DNA of 38,895 bases from Candidatus Polarisedimenticolia bacterium (GTDB lineage Bacteria > Acidobacteriota > Polarisedimenticolia > Gp22-AA2 > AA152). The notes beneath the pieces were generated by a model that worked only from the letters and a program-made list of their open reading frames with translations, ran no database searches and was not told the DNA's origin. The stretch lies in the NCBI GenBank assembly GCA_035764505.1, contig DASTZC010000210.1, positions 1 to 38,895 on the forward strand, given 5' to 3'. Shown here one piece after another: positions 1 to 9,156 of the stretch. The translations under genes were made by a program, and so were the position numbers. Each line of letters begins with the position of its first letter. Position 1 is the first letter of the stretch.

Positions 1-816
1 GGCGGGTATCACGAAGGGATCATCGGCGCCACCCTGTTCCGCCACTTCGCAGTGAGCCTCGACAACGATCGCAGCTTGATGACGCTGCGCCGCCCGGAGG
101 ATTACACCCCGCCCGAGGGGGCCGGCGTGCTTCCCCTGGTCTTCGATGACGGCGGCAAGCCATTCGCAGATGCCCGGGTGCGGATTGCCGACGGCGGGGC
201 GAAGCCAATACAGCTCGCGGTCGACCTGGGCGCCTCGCACGTCGTCTCCCTCAACGAGACCGAGGGAAACGGCCTCCTGGCTCCCGCCGGCTCGATTGCC
301 GCCACGATCGGACGCGGCGTGAGCGGCGCAGTGCTGGGAAAGGTAGGCCGCATCGCCTCCCTGGAGCTGGGACCGTTCAAGCTCGAACATCTCGTGGCCA
401 CCTTCCCCGACAAGGCATACCAGAACCCGCGCGGCATGGACTCCAAGGATGGCAACCTCGGCAACGGAGCGCTGTCGCGCTTCCTCGTGACCTTCGACTA
501 CGCCCACGAGCGGCTGGTGCTCTTCCCCGCTGCCGGCTTCACCGAGCCCTCGGAGTGGGACATGTCGGGCATGCAGGGCGATCTCACCGGCAAAGGCACC
601 GTCGAAGTGAGCCGCGTACTCGCTGGCTCCCCCGCGGAGGCGGCGGGAATTCGCCAAGGCGACACGCTGGTGCGCATCGCCGGGGAAGAGGTGACCCAGG
701 CGAGCTACTTCACCCTGAAGGAGCGCTTCAAGAAGGACGGCGAGACGGTGACCGTGGAGCTGCGGCGCAAGGACAAGCCGGTTTTGGCCTCGCTCAAGCT
801 CCGCCGCCTGGTCTGA
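1..816 (+). CDS. Retropepsin-like aspartyl protease with C-terminal PDZ domain (5' end outside window)
   Basis: The reading frame is open from the first base, so only the C-terminal 271 residues are present and the start lies upstream. The fragment begins with the end of one protease lobe (GIIGATLFRHF followed by a VSLD strand). A second lobe follows, with a DLGAS motif near residue 78 in the place of the catalytic D-T/S-G, and it closes with another copy of the lobe ending (GNGALSRFLVTFDY). The last 75 or so residues are a PDZ domain (VLAGSPAEAAGIRQGDTL). Retropepsin-like proteins fused to PDZ domains are common secreted bacterial proteins of mostly unknown substrate. Two lobes in one chain would make a pepsin-like pseudo-dimer, but the DLG in place of DTG makes activity of the second lobe uncertain. 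The signal peptide and first catalytic motif cannot be seen. Confidence 0.85.
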   Translation, partial: GGYHEGIIGATLFRHFAVSLDNDRSLMTLRRPEDYTPPEGAGVLPLVFDDGGKPFADARVRIADGGAKPIQLAVDLGASHVVSLNETEGNGLLAPAGSIAATIGRGVSGAVLGKVGRIASLELGPFKLEHLVATFPDKAYQNPRGMDSKDGNLGNGALSRFLVTFDYAHERLVLFPAAGFTEPSEWDMSGMQGDLTGKGTVEVSRVLAGSPAEAAGIRQGDTLVRIAGEEVTQASYFTLKERFKKDGETVTVELRRKDKPVLASLKLRRLV

Positions 817-1049
817 TTCCGTCCGGCGGCAGCTCGAAGATTCGCCGAGGCCCGTCCGGTTGCGGGAAGGCGTCGTCCCGGAAGCGGACGGCCGGCGGCC
901 CCTGCGCGCCGCCTCGTGCGGCACAACCCCCTGAGAATCCATATCCTGGGCTCTTCCCGGCGGATGGCACGCCGCTTGCCGGACGCGATGGCTTTCCCGA
1001 CCCCGCGTCGCCCCGCGACGCCCACCGACCGCTAGGCAGGAGCGCTCCC
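817..1049. other. Intergenic region upstream of the ADOP permease
   Basis: There is no convincing gene in this stretch. The AGGAG at 1037-1041, nine bases before the ATG at 1050, is the ribosome binding site of the permease. I do not see a good promoter hexamer pair or a terminator hairpin. Confidence 0.5.
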
Positions 1050-3506
1050 ATGATTCATCCGATTCAGGACCTCAAGGTCGCCCTTCGGGTGCTGGCGAAA
1101 TCGCCGGGCTTCACGGTGGTGACCGTGGCCACCCTGGCGCTCGCCATCGGAGTGAACAGCGTCATCTTCGGACTGGTGGATGCGGTGCTCTTCCGTCCGC
1201 TGCCGATCCGGGAGCCGCAGTCGCTGGTGCGGCTGGGAATGGTCTTCGACGAAGGGATGAGCGGGAACATTTCCTATCCGGAGATCGGGGATATCCGCGA
1301 GCAGGTCGGCGCGTTCAGCGGCGTGGCGGGGTTCACCAGCGGCAACAATGTCTACCTGGGGATGGGCGAGGAATCTCCCGAGCCGCTCCGGGCTTCGCTG
1401 GTGGGGGGTGGCTTCTTTTCGCTTTTGGGCGTCAGCCCCGCACAAGGACGGTTGATTGACGCCCAGGACGATGGCGCGCCCGGCGGCAGTCCCGTTCTGG
1501 TGCTGAGCCACGCGCTCTGGCAGAAGCGCTTCGGCGGCGATCCGGGAGTCATCGGATCGACGGTTCGGATGAACACGCAGCGGTTCACCATTGTCGGGGT
1601 GGCGCCCCGCGGATTTCTCGGCCTCGACCTGGAGCAGGTGCCCGACGTCTGGATGCCGCTGAACATGCTCGTGCAGGCCGCGCCCAATCTCGAGCAGTTC
1701 AAGCCCTTCGAGCGCCGCGGCTTCGCATGGGTGGACGCCGTCGCCCGCCTGCGGCCGGGCGTCTCGGCGCGCGAGGCCGAGGTGCAGATGCGCACCGTCC
1801 ACGCGCGCCTGACGCGCGAGCTGAAGCTCCAGGATCACTCGCGCCCGACGATCGCGCCGCTTGCCGGCTCCCTGTTCGACCGGGAACGCCGTGGACCGAT
1901 CCGGCAGACTTCCTGGATCCTGGCCGGCGTGACAGCGATGGTGCTCGCCATCGCCTGCGCCGTGGTCTCCGGACTGCTGCTGGCGCGTGGCGAGCGGCGG
2001 CGGCGCGAGGTTGCGGTGCGCTCCGCCCTGGGCGCGTCGCGCGGGCGCATCGTGGGCCATCTCATGACGGAGAGCCTGGTCCTGGCGGCGGCAGGCTGCC
2101 TGCTCGGCATGCTCTTCGCCCAGTGGTCCAACGATCTCTTCCTGGGAGTCGTCTCTCCCGGCTTCCCGCTTCCCTCCGCGGCGGCGACCCCCATCTTCAC
2201 CTCGCGCGTCCTGTGGTTCGCGGGCGGCGCCTCGATCTTGTGCGCCCTGGCGTTCGGTCTGCTGCCGGCCTGGCACACCTCGAAATCCAATCTGGTCGAG
2301 GCCATGCGGCGCGAGGCGGCCCCGGCCGGCGGACGCCAGCGCTGGCTGTCGCTGGGCCATGCCTTCGTGGTGGCCCAGGTGGCGCTCTCCACCGTGCTGC
2401 TGATCGGCGCCGGGCTGCTGCTGCGCACCCTGCTGCACGCCTCGAGCGTCGATCTGGGCTTCGATCCGCGCCACGCCTGGGTCGTCTCGATCGACGTCTC
2501 CAAGAGCGGTTACGGCCGCGAGGCGGGATTGCGTTTCTATCGAGATCTGCTCGATGAGGTGCGGCGCGTTCCAGGGGTGAAAAACGCGGCGATATCGCGC
2601 CACGTGCCCGTGTCCGGAGGTGGAAATGCCACCTCGGTGGAGCTGACGAATTTCACGCCGCCGCCGGGCCAGGAGCCGCGCGTCGCCTTCACCGCGGTAT
2701 CGCCCGGCTTCTTCCGCACGCTGGGGATTCCGATGCTGCAGGGACGCGACTTCGAGACCTCGGACGCGGGAGGTCCGGAGAGGTTGATCGTCAACCGCGC
2801 CTTCGCCGAGCGGTTCTGGCCGGGGCGGGACGCGCTGCGCGAGCGGGTGCGCAACTTTGGGGAAGGCGGCGCGGAGGTCATCGGGGTGGCGTCCGATGCG
2901 AAGCAGTTCAGCATACGCGAGGATCCGCAGCCGATGCTCTACGTCCTCGACGCCTCGTTCTTCATGCCCAACACCAACCTGGTGGTGCGTACCGAGCCTT
3001 CGGCGGCGGGGGTGCTTCCGGCGATCCGCGCGATCGTCAACAAGATGGATCCGAAGGTCCCGCTATTCGGCATCCGCACGCTCGAGGAGCATGTCGGGAT
3101 CGCGTTGGGCGAAGAGCGCACCATCGCGGGGCTGCTGGGCGCCTTTGCTCTTCTGGGACTGGCCCTGGCGGTGATCGGCCTGTACGGGGTCGTCTCCTAC
3201 TCCGCGCAATCGCGTGCCCGCGAGTTCGGCATTCGCCTGGCGCTGGGCGCCCGGCCCGGAAACCTGCTGCGCACCGTCCTGGGACAGGGGGCGGCGCTCG
3301 CTCTCACCGGGCTGGTGATCGGGCTGGCAGCCGGGCTCGCGGCGAGCCGGACGCTCTCCGCTCTTCTCTTCGGAGTGAGCCCGACCGACGGGGCCACTTT
3401 CCTCGGCATCGCCGGGCTGCTCCTGCTGGTGGCCACCGCCGCCAGCGCGCTTCCCGCGCTGCGTGCGGCGCGGCTCGATCCGTCGCAGACTCTGCGGGTC
3501 GAATAG
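1050..3506 (+). CDS. ADOP-type ABC transporter permease (MacB/FtsX family)
   Basis: This 818-residue membrane protein has the duplicated MacB_PCD-FtsX layout of the ADOP permeases that are expanded in Acidobacteriota. The N-terminal helix comes directly after the start (SPGFTVVTVATLALAIGVNS), followed by a large extracytoplasmic domain. A middle membrane block contains GERRRREVAVRSALGASRGR, the typical FtsX cytoplasmic loop. A second extracytoplasmic domain follows, and a final block has the matching SRAREFGIRLALGARPGNLL loop. The reading frame is open further upstream, but ATG 1050 has an AGGAG site at 1037-1041 and gives the usual family N terminus (MIHPIQDLKVALR). No MacB-like ATPase is adjacent, so its ATPase must be elsewhere or it is an orphan. 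The transported substrate is unknown; relatives export peptides, antibiotics or lipoproteins. Confidence 0.92.
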   Translation: MIHPIQDLKVALRVLAKSPGFTVVTVATLALAIGVNSVIFGLVDAVLFRPLPIREPQSLVRLGMVFDEGMSGNISYPEIGDIREQVGAFSGVAGFTSGNNVYLGMGEESPEPLRASLVGGGFFSLLGVSPAQGRLIDAQDDGAPGGSPVLVLSHALWQKRFGGDPGVIGSTVRMNTQRFTIVGVAPRGFLGLDLEQVPDVWMPLNMLVQAAPNLEQFKPFERRGFAWVDAVARLRPGVSAREAEVQMRTVHARLTRELKLQDHSRPTIAPLAGSLFDRERRGPIRQTSWILAGVTAMVLAIACAVVSGLLLARGERRRREVAVRSALGASRGRIVGHLMTESLVLAAAGCLLGMLFAQWSNDLFLGVVSPGFPLPSAAATPIFTSRVLWFAGGASILCALAFGLLPAWHTSKSNLVEAMRREAAPAGGRQRWLSLGHAFVVAQVALSTVLLIGAGLLLRTLLHASSVDLGFDPRHAWVVSIDVSKSGYGREAGLRFYRDLLDEVRRVPGVKNAAISRHVPVSGGGNATSVELTNFTPPPGQEPRVAFTAVSPGFFRTLGIPMLQGRDFETSDAGGPERLIVNRAFAERFWPGRDALRERVRNFGEGGAEVIGVASDAKQFSIREDPQPMLYVLDASFFMPNTNLVVRTEPSAAGVLPAIRAIVNKMDPKVPLFGIRTLEEHVGIALGEERTIAGLLGAFALLGLALAVIGLYGVVSYSAQSRAREFGIRLALGARPGNLLRTVLGQGAALALTGLVIGLAAGLAASRTLSALLFGVSPTDGATFLGIAGLLLLVATAASALPALRAARLDPSQTLRVE

Positions 3507-3635
3507 CGGCCGCTTCGTCCTATCCGCGCCTGCCGGCGCTGCGGCCCCCTCCAGCCCGCAGGCAATCGGCGGGGAAGATCCCGGCGGCCCTCACGGTTGT
3601 CAGCCTCGATCATGGCGCCTCTCCCGCCCGGGAGG

Positions 3636-3641
3636 CATAAT
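3636..3641 (+). promoter_or_regulatory. Possible -10 element of the Atm1-type exporter
   Basis: CATAAT lies 21 bases before ATG 3663 and so favours that start over the upstream ATG 3612 and TTG 3597. I see no good -35 hexamer at the right distance, so this is weak evidence. Confidence 0.3.
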
Positions 3642-3662
3642 GGCGCCCCGAGGCGCCGCTTC

Positions 3663-5531
3663 ATGTCGCAGACACCGGAAACGCCCCAGGCTTCGGCCGG
3701 GAATCCCGCTCCCGCGGACGGAGAGGCTTTCGCACCGCCGAAGCCGGCGGGCAGCCGCGGCGATCTCGCCGTCCTGAGCGAGCTGCTGCCCTATCTGCGC
3801 CCCTACCTGGGGCGGATCATCCTCGCGCTGAGCCTCATCCTCGCCGCCAAGCTGGCCAACCTTCTGGTGCCTTACGCCCTGAAGCGGATCGTGGACCAGC
3901 TCAACGTGCGCCCCTCGCCGCTGCTGCTGCCGGTGGGACTGCTGCTGGCCTACGGCGCCGCGCGCATCGGGGTGACCCTGTTCACCGAGCTGCGCCAGGT
4001 CGTCTTCGCCCGCGTCATGGCCCGGGCGGCGCGCCAGATCACCTTGAAAGTGTTCCGGCACCTGCACGCGCTGAGCCTCAAGTTCCACCTCGGGCGGCGC
4101 ACCGGCGGCGTGGCGCGCGACGTGGAGCGCGGCGGCAGTGCGATTTCCGACCTGCTCGACTGGACGCTGTACACGATCGTCCCGACCGCCATGGAGGTGC
4201 TGCTGGTCACCGCCGTGCTGGTCTGGGCCTACGACTGGGGCTTCGCTCTCATCGCGCTGGCCACCCTGTCCGCCTACGGCGCCTGGACTTTCGTGGTGAC
4301 CGAATGGCGCACCCGCTTCCACCGCGCGGCGGTGGAGGCCGACACGCGCGCCAGCGAGCGGGCGGTCGATTCCCTGCTCAACTACGAGACGGTCAAGTAC
4401 TTCAACAACGAGCGGCACGAGGCGGCGCGCTACGACCAGAACCTCATGCGCCTGGAGGACGCCCGCGTCAAGGCGCAGAAGACGTTGGCGCTGCTGAACC
4501 TGGGGCAGACGGTGGTGGTGGCCCTGGGAGTGACGGCGATGATGTGGCGCGCGGCGGCGGGGGTGGTGGCCGGCCGCCTGACGCTCGGCGATCTGGTGCT
4601 GGTGAACGCCTACCTGCTGCAGCTCTCGGCGCCGCTGTTCCTGCTGGGGATGATGTACCGCGAGGTCAAGCAGGCGCTCACCGACATGGAGCGGCTGTTC
4701 CGGCTGCTGGACGAGCCGCTGGACGTGCAGGACCGTCCCGCGGCCCGGCCGCTCGCGACGCACCGCCCGCGGGTGAGCTTCGAGAGCGTCCGCTTCGGCT
4801 ACGACCCGCGCCGCCAGATCCTGCGGGGCGTGGACTTCGAGATCCCGCCCGGCGGAACCATTGCCGTGGTCGGCCATTCCGGCTCCGGCAAGTCGACCCT
4901 GGCGCGCCTGATGTACCGCTTCTACGACGTCGACGGGGGACGGATCCTGATCGACGGATCCGACCTGCGCGATTTCACCCAGGCCTCGCTGCGCGCCGCC
5001 ATCGGGATCGTCCCGCAGGACACCGTCCTGTTCAATGACACGATCTTCTACAACATCCAGTACGGCCGCCCCGAGGCGAGCGGCGAGGAAGTGGAGTCGG
5101 CGGCTCGCGCCGCCCACATCCACGAGTTCATCGCCGCCTTGCCCGACGGTTACGAGACGGAGGTGGGGGAGCGGGGGCTGAAGCTCTCGGGGGGCGAGAA
5201 GCAGCGGGTGGCCATCGCCCGCGCGCTGCTCAAGAACCCGGCGATCCTGATCTTCGACGAGGCGACCTCGGCGCTCGACTCGCAATCGGAGAAGGCGATC
5301 CAGGCGGAGCTGGATCGCATCCAGGTGGGGCGCACGACCCTCATGATCGCGCACCGGCTGTCGACGGTGATGGGGGCCGATCAGATCCTGGTGATGGAGG
5401 ATGGGCGAATCGTGGAGCGCGGGACCCACGCGCAGCTGCTGGCCGCGGAAGGGCGCTACGCGCACATGTGGCGCCTGCAGCAGCAGGAGCCGGCCTTCGA
5501 GACCTCGCCCGCGCATCCCGCGAAGCCGTAG
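3663..5531 (+). CDS. Atm1-type ABC exporter, fused membrane and ATPase domains
   Basis: This 622-residue half-transporter has an N-terminal six-helix membrane domain and a C-terminal ATPase. The motif NYETVKYFNNE in the membrane domain is typical of the Atm1/ABCB7/HMT1 group, which exports glutathione-linked sulfur species or heavy-metal conjugates. The ATPase has Walker A GHSGSGKST near residue 404, signature LSGGE near 508, Walker B ILIFDEATSALD near 528 and the H-loop histidine near 564, so it should be active. Starts at 3597 (TTG) and 3612 (ATG) are in frame. I chose ATG 3663 because the upstream residues look non-conserved and a -10-like CATAAT lies between them. It probably works as a homodimer. 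The exact cargo cannot be read from the sequence; a GST-like gene at 16979 is too distant to be used as context. Confidence 0.93.
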   Translation: MSQTPETPQASAGNPAPADGEAFAPPKPAGSRGDLAVLSELLPYLRPYLGRIILALSLILAAKLANLLVPYALKRIVDQLNVRPSPLLLPVGLLLAYGAARIGVTLFTELRQVVFARVMARAARQITLKVFRHLHALSLKFHLGRRTGGVARDVERGGSAISDLLDWTLYTIVPTAMEVLLVTAVLVWAYDWGFALIALATLSAYGAWTFVVTEWRTRFHRAAVEADTRASERAVDSLLNYETVKYFNNERHEAARYDQNLMRLEDARVKAQKTLALLNLGQTVVVALGVTAMMWRAAAGVVAGRLTLGDLVLVNAYLLQLSAPLFLLGMMYREVKQALTDMERLFRLLDEPLDVQDRPAARPLATHRPRVSFESVRFGYDPRRQILRGVDFEIPPGGTIAVVGHSGSGKSTLARLMYRFYDVDGGRILIDGSDLRDFTQASLRAAIGIVPQDTVLFNDTIFYNIQYGRPEASGEEVESAARAAHIHEFIAALPDGYETEVGERGLKLSGGEKQRVAIARALLKNPAILIFDEATSALDSQSEKAIQAELDRIQVGRTTLMIAHRLSTVMGADQILVMEDGRIVERGTHAQLLAAEGRYAHMWRLQQQEPAFETSPAHPAKP

Positions 5532-5560
5532 AATCCGCCCCGGTGAGAGCGGGGCCGAAA

Positions 5561-5569
5561 TGCTACAAT
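5561..5569 (+). promoter_or_regulatory. Extended -10 promoter immediately before a start codon
   Basis: TGCTACAAT matches the extended -10 consensus (TG-N-TANAAT). It ends six bases before the ATG at 5576, so transcription would start at or next to the start codon. No Shine-Dalgarno sequence fits between them. This suggests a leaderless transcript for the methyltransferase-glycosyltransferase pair. Confidence 0.5.
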
Positions 5570-5575
5570 CCCACG

Positions 5576-6409
5576 ATGCAGTCACCCCAGTTCGAGCTCC
5601 ACGCCGACATCGAGAGGCAGCATTGGTGGTTCCGCGGACGGCGGAGAATCATGCGCTCGCTCATCGAGAGGATCCTTCCCGCCGAGAAGGGGAGCACCAT
5701 CCTGGACATCGGGTGCGGCACCGGGGGGAACATCGGGGCGCTGGGCAAGGACTTTTCATGCAGCGGCGTCGACAGCTCTCCCCAGGCCATCGAGCTGGCG
5801 AAGGCCACCTACCCCGACGTCCGCTTCTGGTGCGGCGCCTTTCCGGACGGCGAGAGCCACGCCGGGGAAGACGCCAATCTCTTCCTGATCATGGACGTGC
5901 TGGAGCACGTCCCGGACGATTTTCTGCTCTTCTCCCAGATTTTCTCGGTCATCCGCCCCGGCGCCCATGTCCTGATCACCGTGCCCGCCGACATGGCGCT
6001 GTGGAGCAAGCATGACGAGAGCTTCGGCCACTATCGCCGCTACGACATCGATCGCCTGGCGCTGCTGTGGAAAGATCTTCCCGTGACGCCCCTCCTGATC
6101 TCCTACTTCAACTCGCGTCTCTATCCCATCATCCGGCTCGAACGGACGATCTCGCGGTGGCGCGGCCGTCCCTTCGGCCGGGCGGGTACCGACTTCCGCA
6201 TCCCCAGTCGGCCGCTCAACAACTTCCTGGAGGAGGTATTCGCCCGCGAGACGCGGGTCCTTTCCCGCGTGCTCGAGGGATTGAGCCCCCGGGGATACTC
6301 GCGGGGTGCCAGCCTGATCGCGGTGCTGCGGCGGGAGACCGGAAAAATCTCTCCCCGAGTGCGGCCGCCGGGGCTGCCCCCCGAGCCGGGCCTGCGGAGC
6401 TCGAATTGA
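5576..6409 (+). CDS. Class I SAM-dependent methyltransferase
   Basis: The 277-residue protein has the class I methyltransferase fold. Motif I is LDIGCGTGGN near residues 43-52, an acidic residue ends the second strand (GVDSSPQAIELAK), and the motif around DVLEHVPDD is typical of small-molecule and sugar or lipid methyltransferases of the Methyltransf_11/23 type. The HWWFRGRRR segment near residue 15 recurs in methyltransferases found beside polysaccharide genes. ATG 5576 is chosen because an extended -10 lies just upstream and the earlier in-frame residues overlap the previous gene without conservation. Its TGA overlaps the TTG start of the glycosyltransferase, so the two are translationally coupled and probably act on the same surface glycan or lipid-linked sugar. 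The substrate is unknown. Confidence 0.88.
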   Translation: MQSPQFELHADIERQHWWFRGRRRIMRSLIERILPAEKGSTILDIGCGTGGNIGALGKDFSCSGVDSSPQAIELAKATYPDVRFWCGAFPDGESHAGEDANLFLIMDVLEHVPDDFLLFSQIFSVIRPGAHVLITVPADMALWSKHDESFGHYRRYDIDRLALLWKDLPVTPLLISYFNSRLYPIIRLERTISRWRGRPFGRAGTDFRIPSRPLNNFLEEVFARETRVLSRVLEGLSPRGYSRGASLIAVLRRETGKISPRVRPPGLPPEPGLRSSN

Positions 6410-7416
6410 GTCCCTCGGAGATCGGGGTGCCTCCTGCCGGAGAAGACGGGCTGCCGCTCACGATCTCCGTCGTCGCGCCGGTCCACAACGAGGAGCACCT
6501 CGTCGGGGAGCTGGTGCGCCGCGTCGTGGAGAGCTGCCGGAGCCTGGGAGTCCCTTTCGAGCTCATCGTCGTCGATGACGGGAGCAATGACACGACGAAG
6601 CCGCAGCTCGTCTCCCTGAGCCGCAGCGTTCCGGAGCTGAGAGTCGTGAGCCTGTTCCGGAACTTCGGGCACATGCCCGCGCTGAGCGCCGGCTTGAGCA
6701 TGACCCGCGGCGCGGGGGTCGTCGTGATGGATGGAGATCTGCAGGATCCTCCCGAGCTGATACCCGATTTTTACCGCGAATGGCAGGCGGGCGCGGACGT
6801 CGTCTACGGGCTGCGGACCAGCCGCAACGAGGCCGGCGTGATCCGGCGGGGGACTTCCATCTTCTACCTTCTGCTGGATCGCCTGGCGGAGATTCCGATT
6901 CCCAAGCAGGTCGGGACCTTCTGCCTGATGGATCGCAGGGTCGTGGACATCCTGAACACCATGCCGGAGCGCAGCCGCTATTTCGCCGGGATCAGGGCCT
7001 GGGTGGGAGGCCACCAGTCCTTCGTGCCTTATGACCGGCCGGCGCGACCGGCCGGCAGCAGCCAGGTCGGCCTCCGAGGACTGATCCGGCTCGGCAGGAT
7101 GGCGCTGATTTCCTTCTCGAAGGTGCCGCTGCGCTACGCCAGCGTCTTCTCGCTCCTTTGCGGCATGGTCCTCTTCCTGGTGGGCTCGGTGGCCATCGTC
7201 CTGCGGCTGTTCACGAACCTGGCGATTCCCGGCTGGGCCACTTACACGACCCTGATCGGGATGATGGGCTTCGTCCAATCCTTCGTCATGGCCATCCTCT
7301 CCGAGTATGTCTCCGTCATCTTCGATGAAGTGAAGGCCCGGCCTCTGTTCCTGACCCGCGAGGAAATCGTTCACGGGGAAGCGGTCCGCCGGCCGGGTCG
7401 GACCTCAACGCTCTAG
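6406..7416 (+). CDS. Polyprenyl-phosphate glycosyltransferase, GT2 family (GtrB/ArnC/DPM1-like)
   Basis: This 336-residue enzyme would transfer a sugar from a nucleotide donor to polyprenyl phosphate at the cytoplasmic face of the membrane. The GT-A domain starts with ISVVAPVHNEEHL, carries the metal-binding DGD at about 109-111 within MDGDLQDPPE, and is followed by two hydrophobic helices near the C terminus, as in GtrB, ArnC and related proteins. There is no ATG ahead of the domain. TTG 6406 overlaps the previous stop as TTGA and has GGAG at 6396-6399, so it is the best start. Such enzymes supply lipid-linked sugars to GT-C transferases, and the next gene, convergent and overlapping by 4 bases, is of that type. 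The sugar is not predictable from this sequence. Confidence 0.9.
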   Translation: MSPSEIGVPPAGEDGLPLTISVVAPVHNEEHLVGELVRRVVESCRSLGVPFELIVVDDGSNDTTKPQLVSLSRSVPELRVVSLFRNFGHMPALSAGLSMTRGAGVVVMDGDLQDPPELIPDFYREWQAGADVVYGLRTSRNEAGVIRRGTSIFYLLLDRLAEIPIPKQVGTFCLMDRRVVDILNTMPERSRYFAGIRAWVGGHQSFVPYDRPARPAGSSQVGLRGLIRLGRMALISFSKVPLRYASVFSLLCGMVLFLVGSVAIVLRLFTNLAIPGWATYTTLIGMMGFVQSFVMAILSEYVSVIFDEVKARPLFLTREEIVHGEAVRRPGRTSTL

Positions 7417-9038
7417 GGAGCGAGAAGCGCCGTCGCCGTTTCCGGGTCGCTCTCGAGGCGGATGGCGTCCGCCGCCGGTGAGCGGCGCTTGAAGATCCGC
7501 ATGCGGCCGTATCGGAAATACGGGCCGGCGGGGAACTCCTTCACCAGATCGTACCGCTGCTGCAGAGCCGCCTCGATCTCCTCCAGGAAGCCCGGGACCG
7601 AACCGATCGACTGATCCGTCAGCTGCTGCGTCAGGGCGATGCCGTCGGCGCGTCCCGACAGCACGAGCTGCACGTAGGACTTGCGGTTCAGGACGTGAAA
7701 CTCGCGGGCGAGGTCATCGGGAAGATCGGGCATCACCGAATGTCGACCCCCCTCGTTTCCCGGGACGACCCTGCGGTTCGCGTCGATCGCCAGCGGCAGG
7801 TAGTCGGTGAACAACCAACCGTCGGGTGGAACGACCTCGGCCGTCACGCGGGCCATCTCCCGCTGCGGGCCGTTTCGCCAGGTTCCCACCTCCAATCCGA
7901 TCTTGCTGAGATCCAATCCCGCCAGCAGGTGCAGGGCGCACAGGAGGACGGGCAGACCAAGCGTCCGGATTGCGCCGATCCCCCGGTCGGAAGCGTCCAG
8001 CGAGCGGGTGTAGCGCAGCGCGATGACCAGCGTCAGCGTGGGAAGCAGCAGAAACAGGTAGTTCGGATAGCACGGAAAAGGAACCAGGAAGTGGAAGAGC
8101 GCGCCGACCACCAGGGAGGCGGTGATGGGGAGGCTCGCCTCCCCGAGCACCCCCGGCGATCGGACCGCTTTGGGAGGGCGGAGGGGCCAGCCGAGGAAGG
8201 CGAGGACCAGCGCCGGGACGTGCCACAGGAGAATGGTCCGCAGCGCCTCGACCTTTTGGCCCCAGCCGAACTCGAGGAACTGATCCAGCGGGTCGGCCTT
8301 GTGCATGAAGGCGAAGAGACGGCCCCGCTGCGTCGGCGTCGTGATGACGTCGAAGATGAAGGCTTTGGGATCCGCGAGGAAGAGCGGGCCCACCGAGGCC
8401 AGAAGCGTTGCGAGAAAGGCCAGAACGCCCCAGGCCACCGCCCGGCGATCCTGGCGGCGCTTCCACAGAAGCCCTCCCAGCCAGATCACGGCGACCAGGC
8501 CGATGCTGGCTTTCGCGGCGCCCGCCAGGACGAGCAGGATCCCCTGCAGCGCCATTTTGCGGGCCATCGGCCAGGACGACAGCTCCACGGCGATCGCCAG
8601 GGCCAGCAGCAGCGTGATCAGAGGATAGGTGACATCGATGGCGAAGTATTCTGCCTGGGCGGCGTTCGAGAACAGGAGCAGCGCCGCCAGCGCCGCGCCC
8701 AGGCGGCCCCCGGCGCGGGCGGCGCAACCGACCAGCACCAGCAGTCCGGCGAGGCCGGTGAGGGTCGAAAGCAGCCGCACCGAGAGCATGGTGATTCCGC
8801 ACCCCTTCAGCAGGAAGGCGTAATAGTAGGGGAGCCCCGGGCTCTCGAGATAGTAGAAGTCCCGGTACGGGAGAATTCCTTGAGCGACCAGCCGGAAGGC
8901 GAGATTGTAAAAGCCTTCGTCCTTCTCCACCTGAGCCAGGAAGGCATTGTAGAACGCCAGGAAGGTATAGATTGCCAGCGCGGCCAGCGCGGCCCGGGCG
9001 AGCCAGCGGGGGCAGGTCCTGTCGGCGGCACCTATCAT
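7413..9038 (-). CDS. GT-C/GT39-like membrane glycosyltransferase
   Basis: The 541-residue protein has about ten hydrophobic segments and the GT39 (PMT/ArnT-like) first-loop signature: KDEGFYNLAF near the first helix, then LPYRDFYYLESPGLPYYY. The acidic pair DE is the expected catalytic or metal-binding site facing the periplasm. A soluble C-terminal tail of roughly 150 residues follows the last helices. In-frame codons extend upstream to 9149, but ATG 9038 places the start right before the first helix (WLARAALAALAIYTFLAF), and a -10-like TAGACT lies at 9097-9102. Enzymes of this class use polyprenyl-phosphate sugars, which the convergent GT2 gene could supply. The acceptor may be a glycolipid or protein and is unknown. 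Confidence 0.85.
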   Translation of the reverse strand: MIGAADRTCPRWLARAALAALAIYTFLAFYNAFLAQVEKDEGFYNLAFRLVAQGILPYRDFYYLESPGLPYYYAFLLKGCGITMLSVRLLSTLTGLAGLLVLVGCAARAGGRLGAALAALLLFSNAAQAEYFAIDVTYPLITLLLALAIAVELSSWPMARKMALQGILLVLAGAAKASIGLVAVIWLGGLLWKRRQDRRAVAWGVLAFLATLLASVGPLFLADPKAFIFDVITTPTQRGRLFAFMHKADPLDQFLEFGWGQKVEALRTILLWHVPALVLAFLGWPLRPPKAVRSPGVLGEASLPITASLVVGALFHFLVPFPCYPNYLFLLLPTLTLVIALRYTRSLDASDRGIGAIRTLGLPVLLCALHLLAGLDLSKIGLEVGTWRNGPQREMARVTAEVVPPDGWLFTDYLPLAIDANRRVVPGNEGGRHSVMPDLPDDLAREFHVLNRKSYVQLVLSGRADGIALTQQLTDQSIGSVPGFLEEIEAALQQRYDLVKEFPAGPYFRYGRMRIFKRRSPAADAIRLESDPETATALLAP

Positions 9039-9096
9039 TCTGCGGTTGGACTCCAGGGGCTGTGGTCGTGGGTGGGGCTGCACGTGAAACGCCGAA

Positions 9097-9150
9097 AGTC
9101 TAGCACGCCGGAAAGAATCGACGCTCGGCTCGGCGAGGGCGAAGTACAAT
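9097..9150. promoter_or_regulatory. Divergent promoter region of the GT39-like gene and the TlpA remnant
   Basis: On the minus strand TGC-TAGACT (hexamer 9097-9102) resembles an extended -10. On the plus strand TACAAT (9145-9150) ends six bases before the ATG at 9157. The plus-strand arrangement repeats the leaderless layout seen at 5561. No strong -35 hexamers are obvious. Confidence 0.4.
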
Positions 9151-9156
9151 GACGAA

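Noticed and set aside
3600-5585. Long minus-strand open frame opposite the Atm1-type exporter
   Set aside because: It is the antisense shadow of a fully recognisable ABC exporter.
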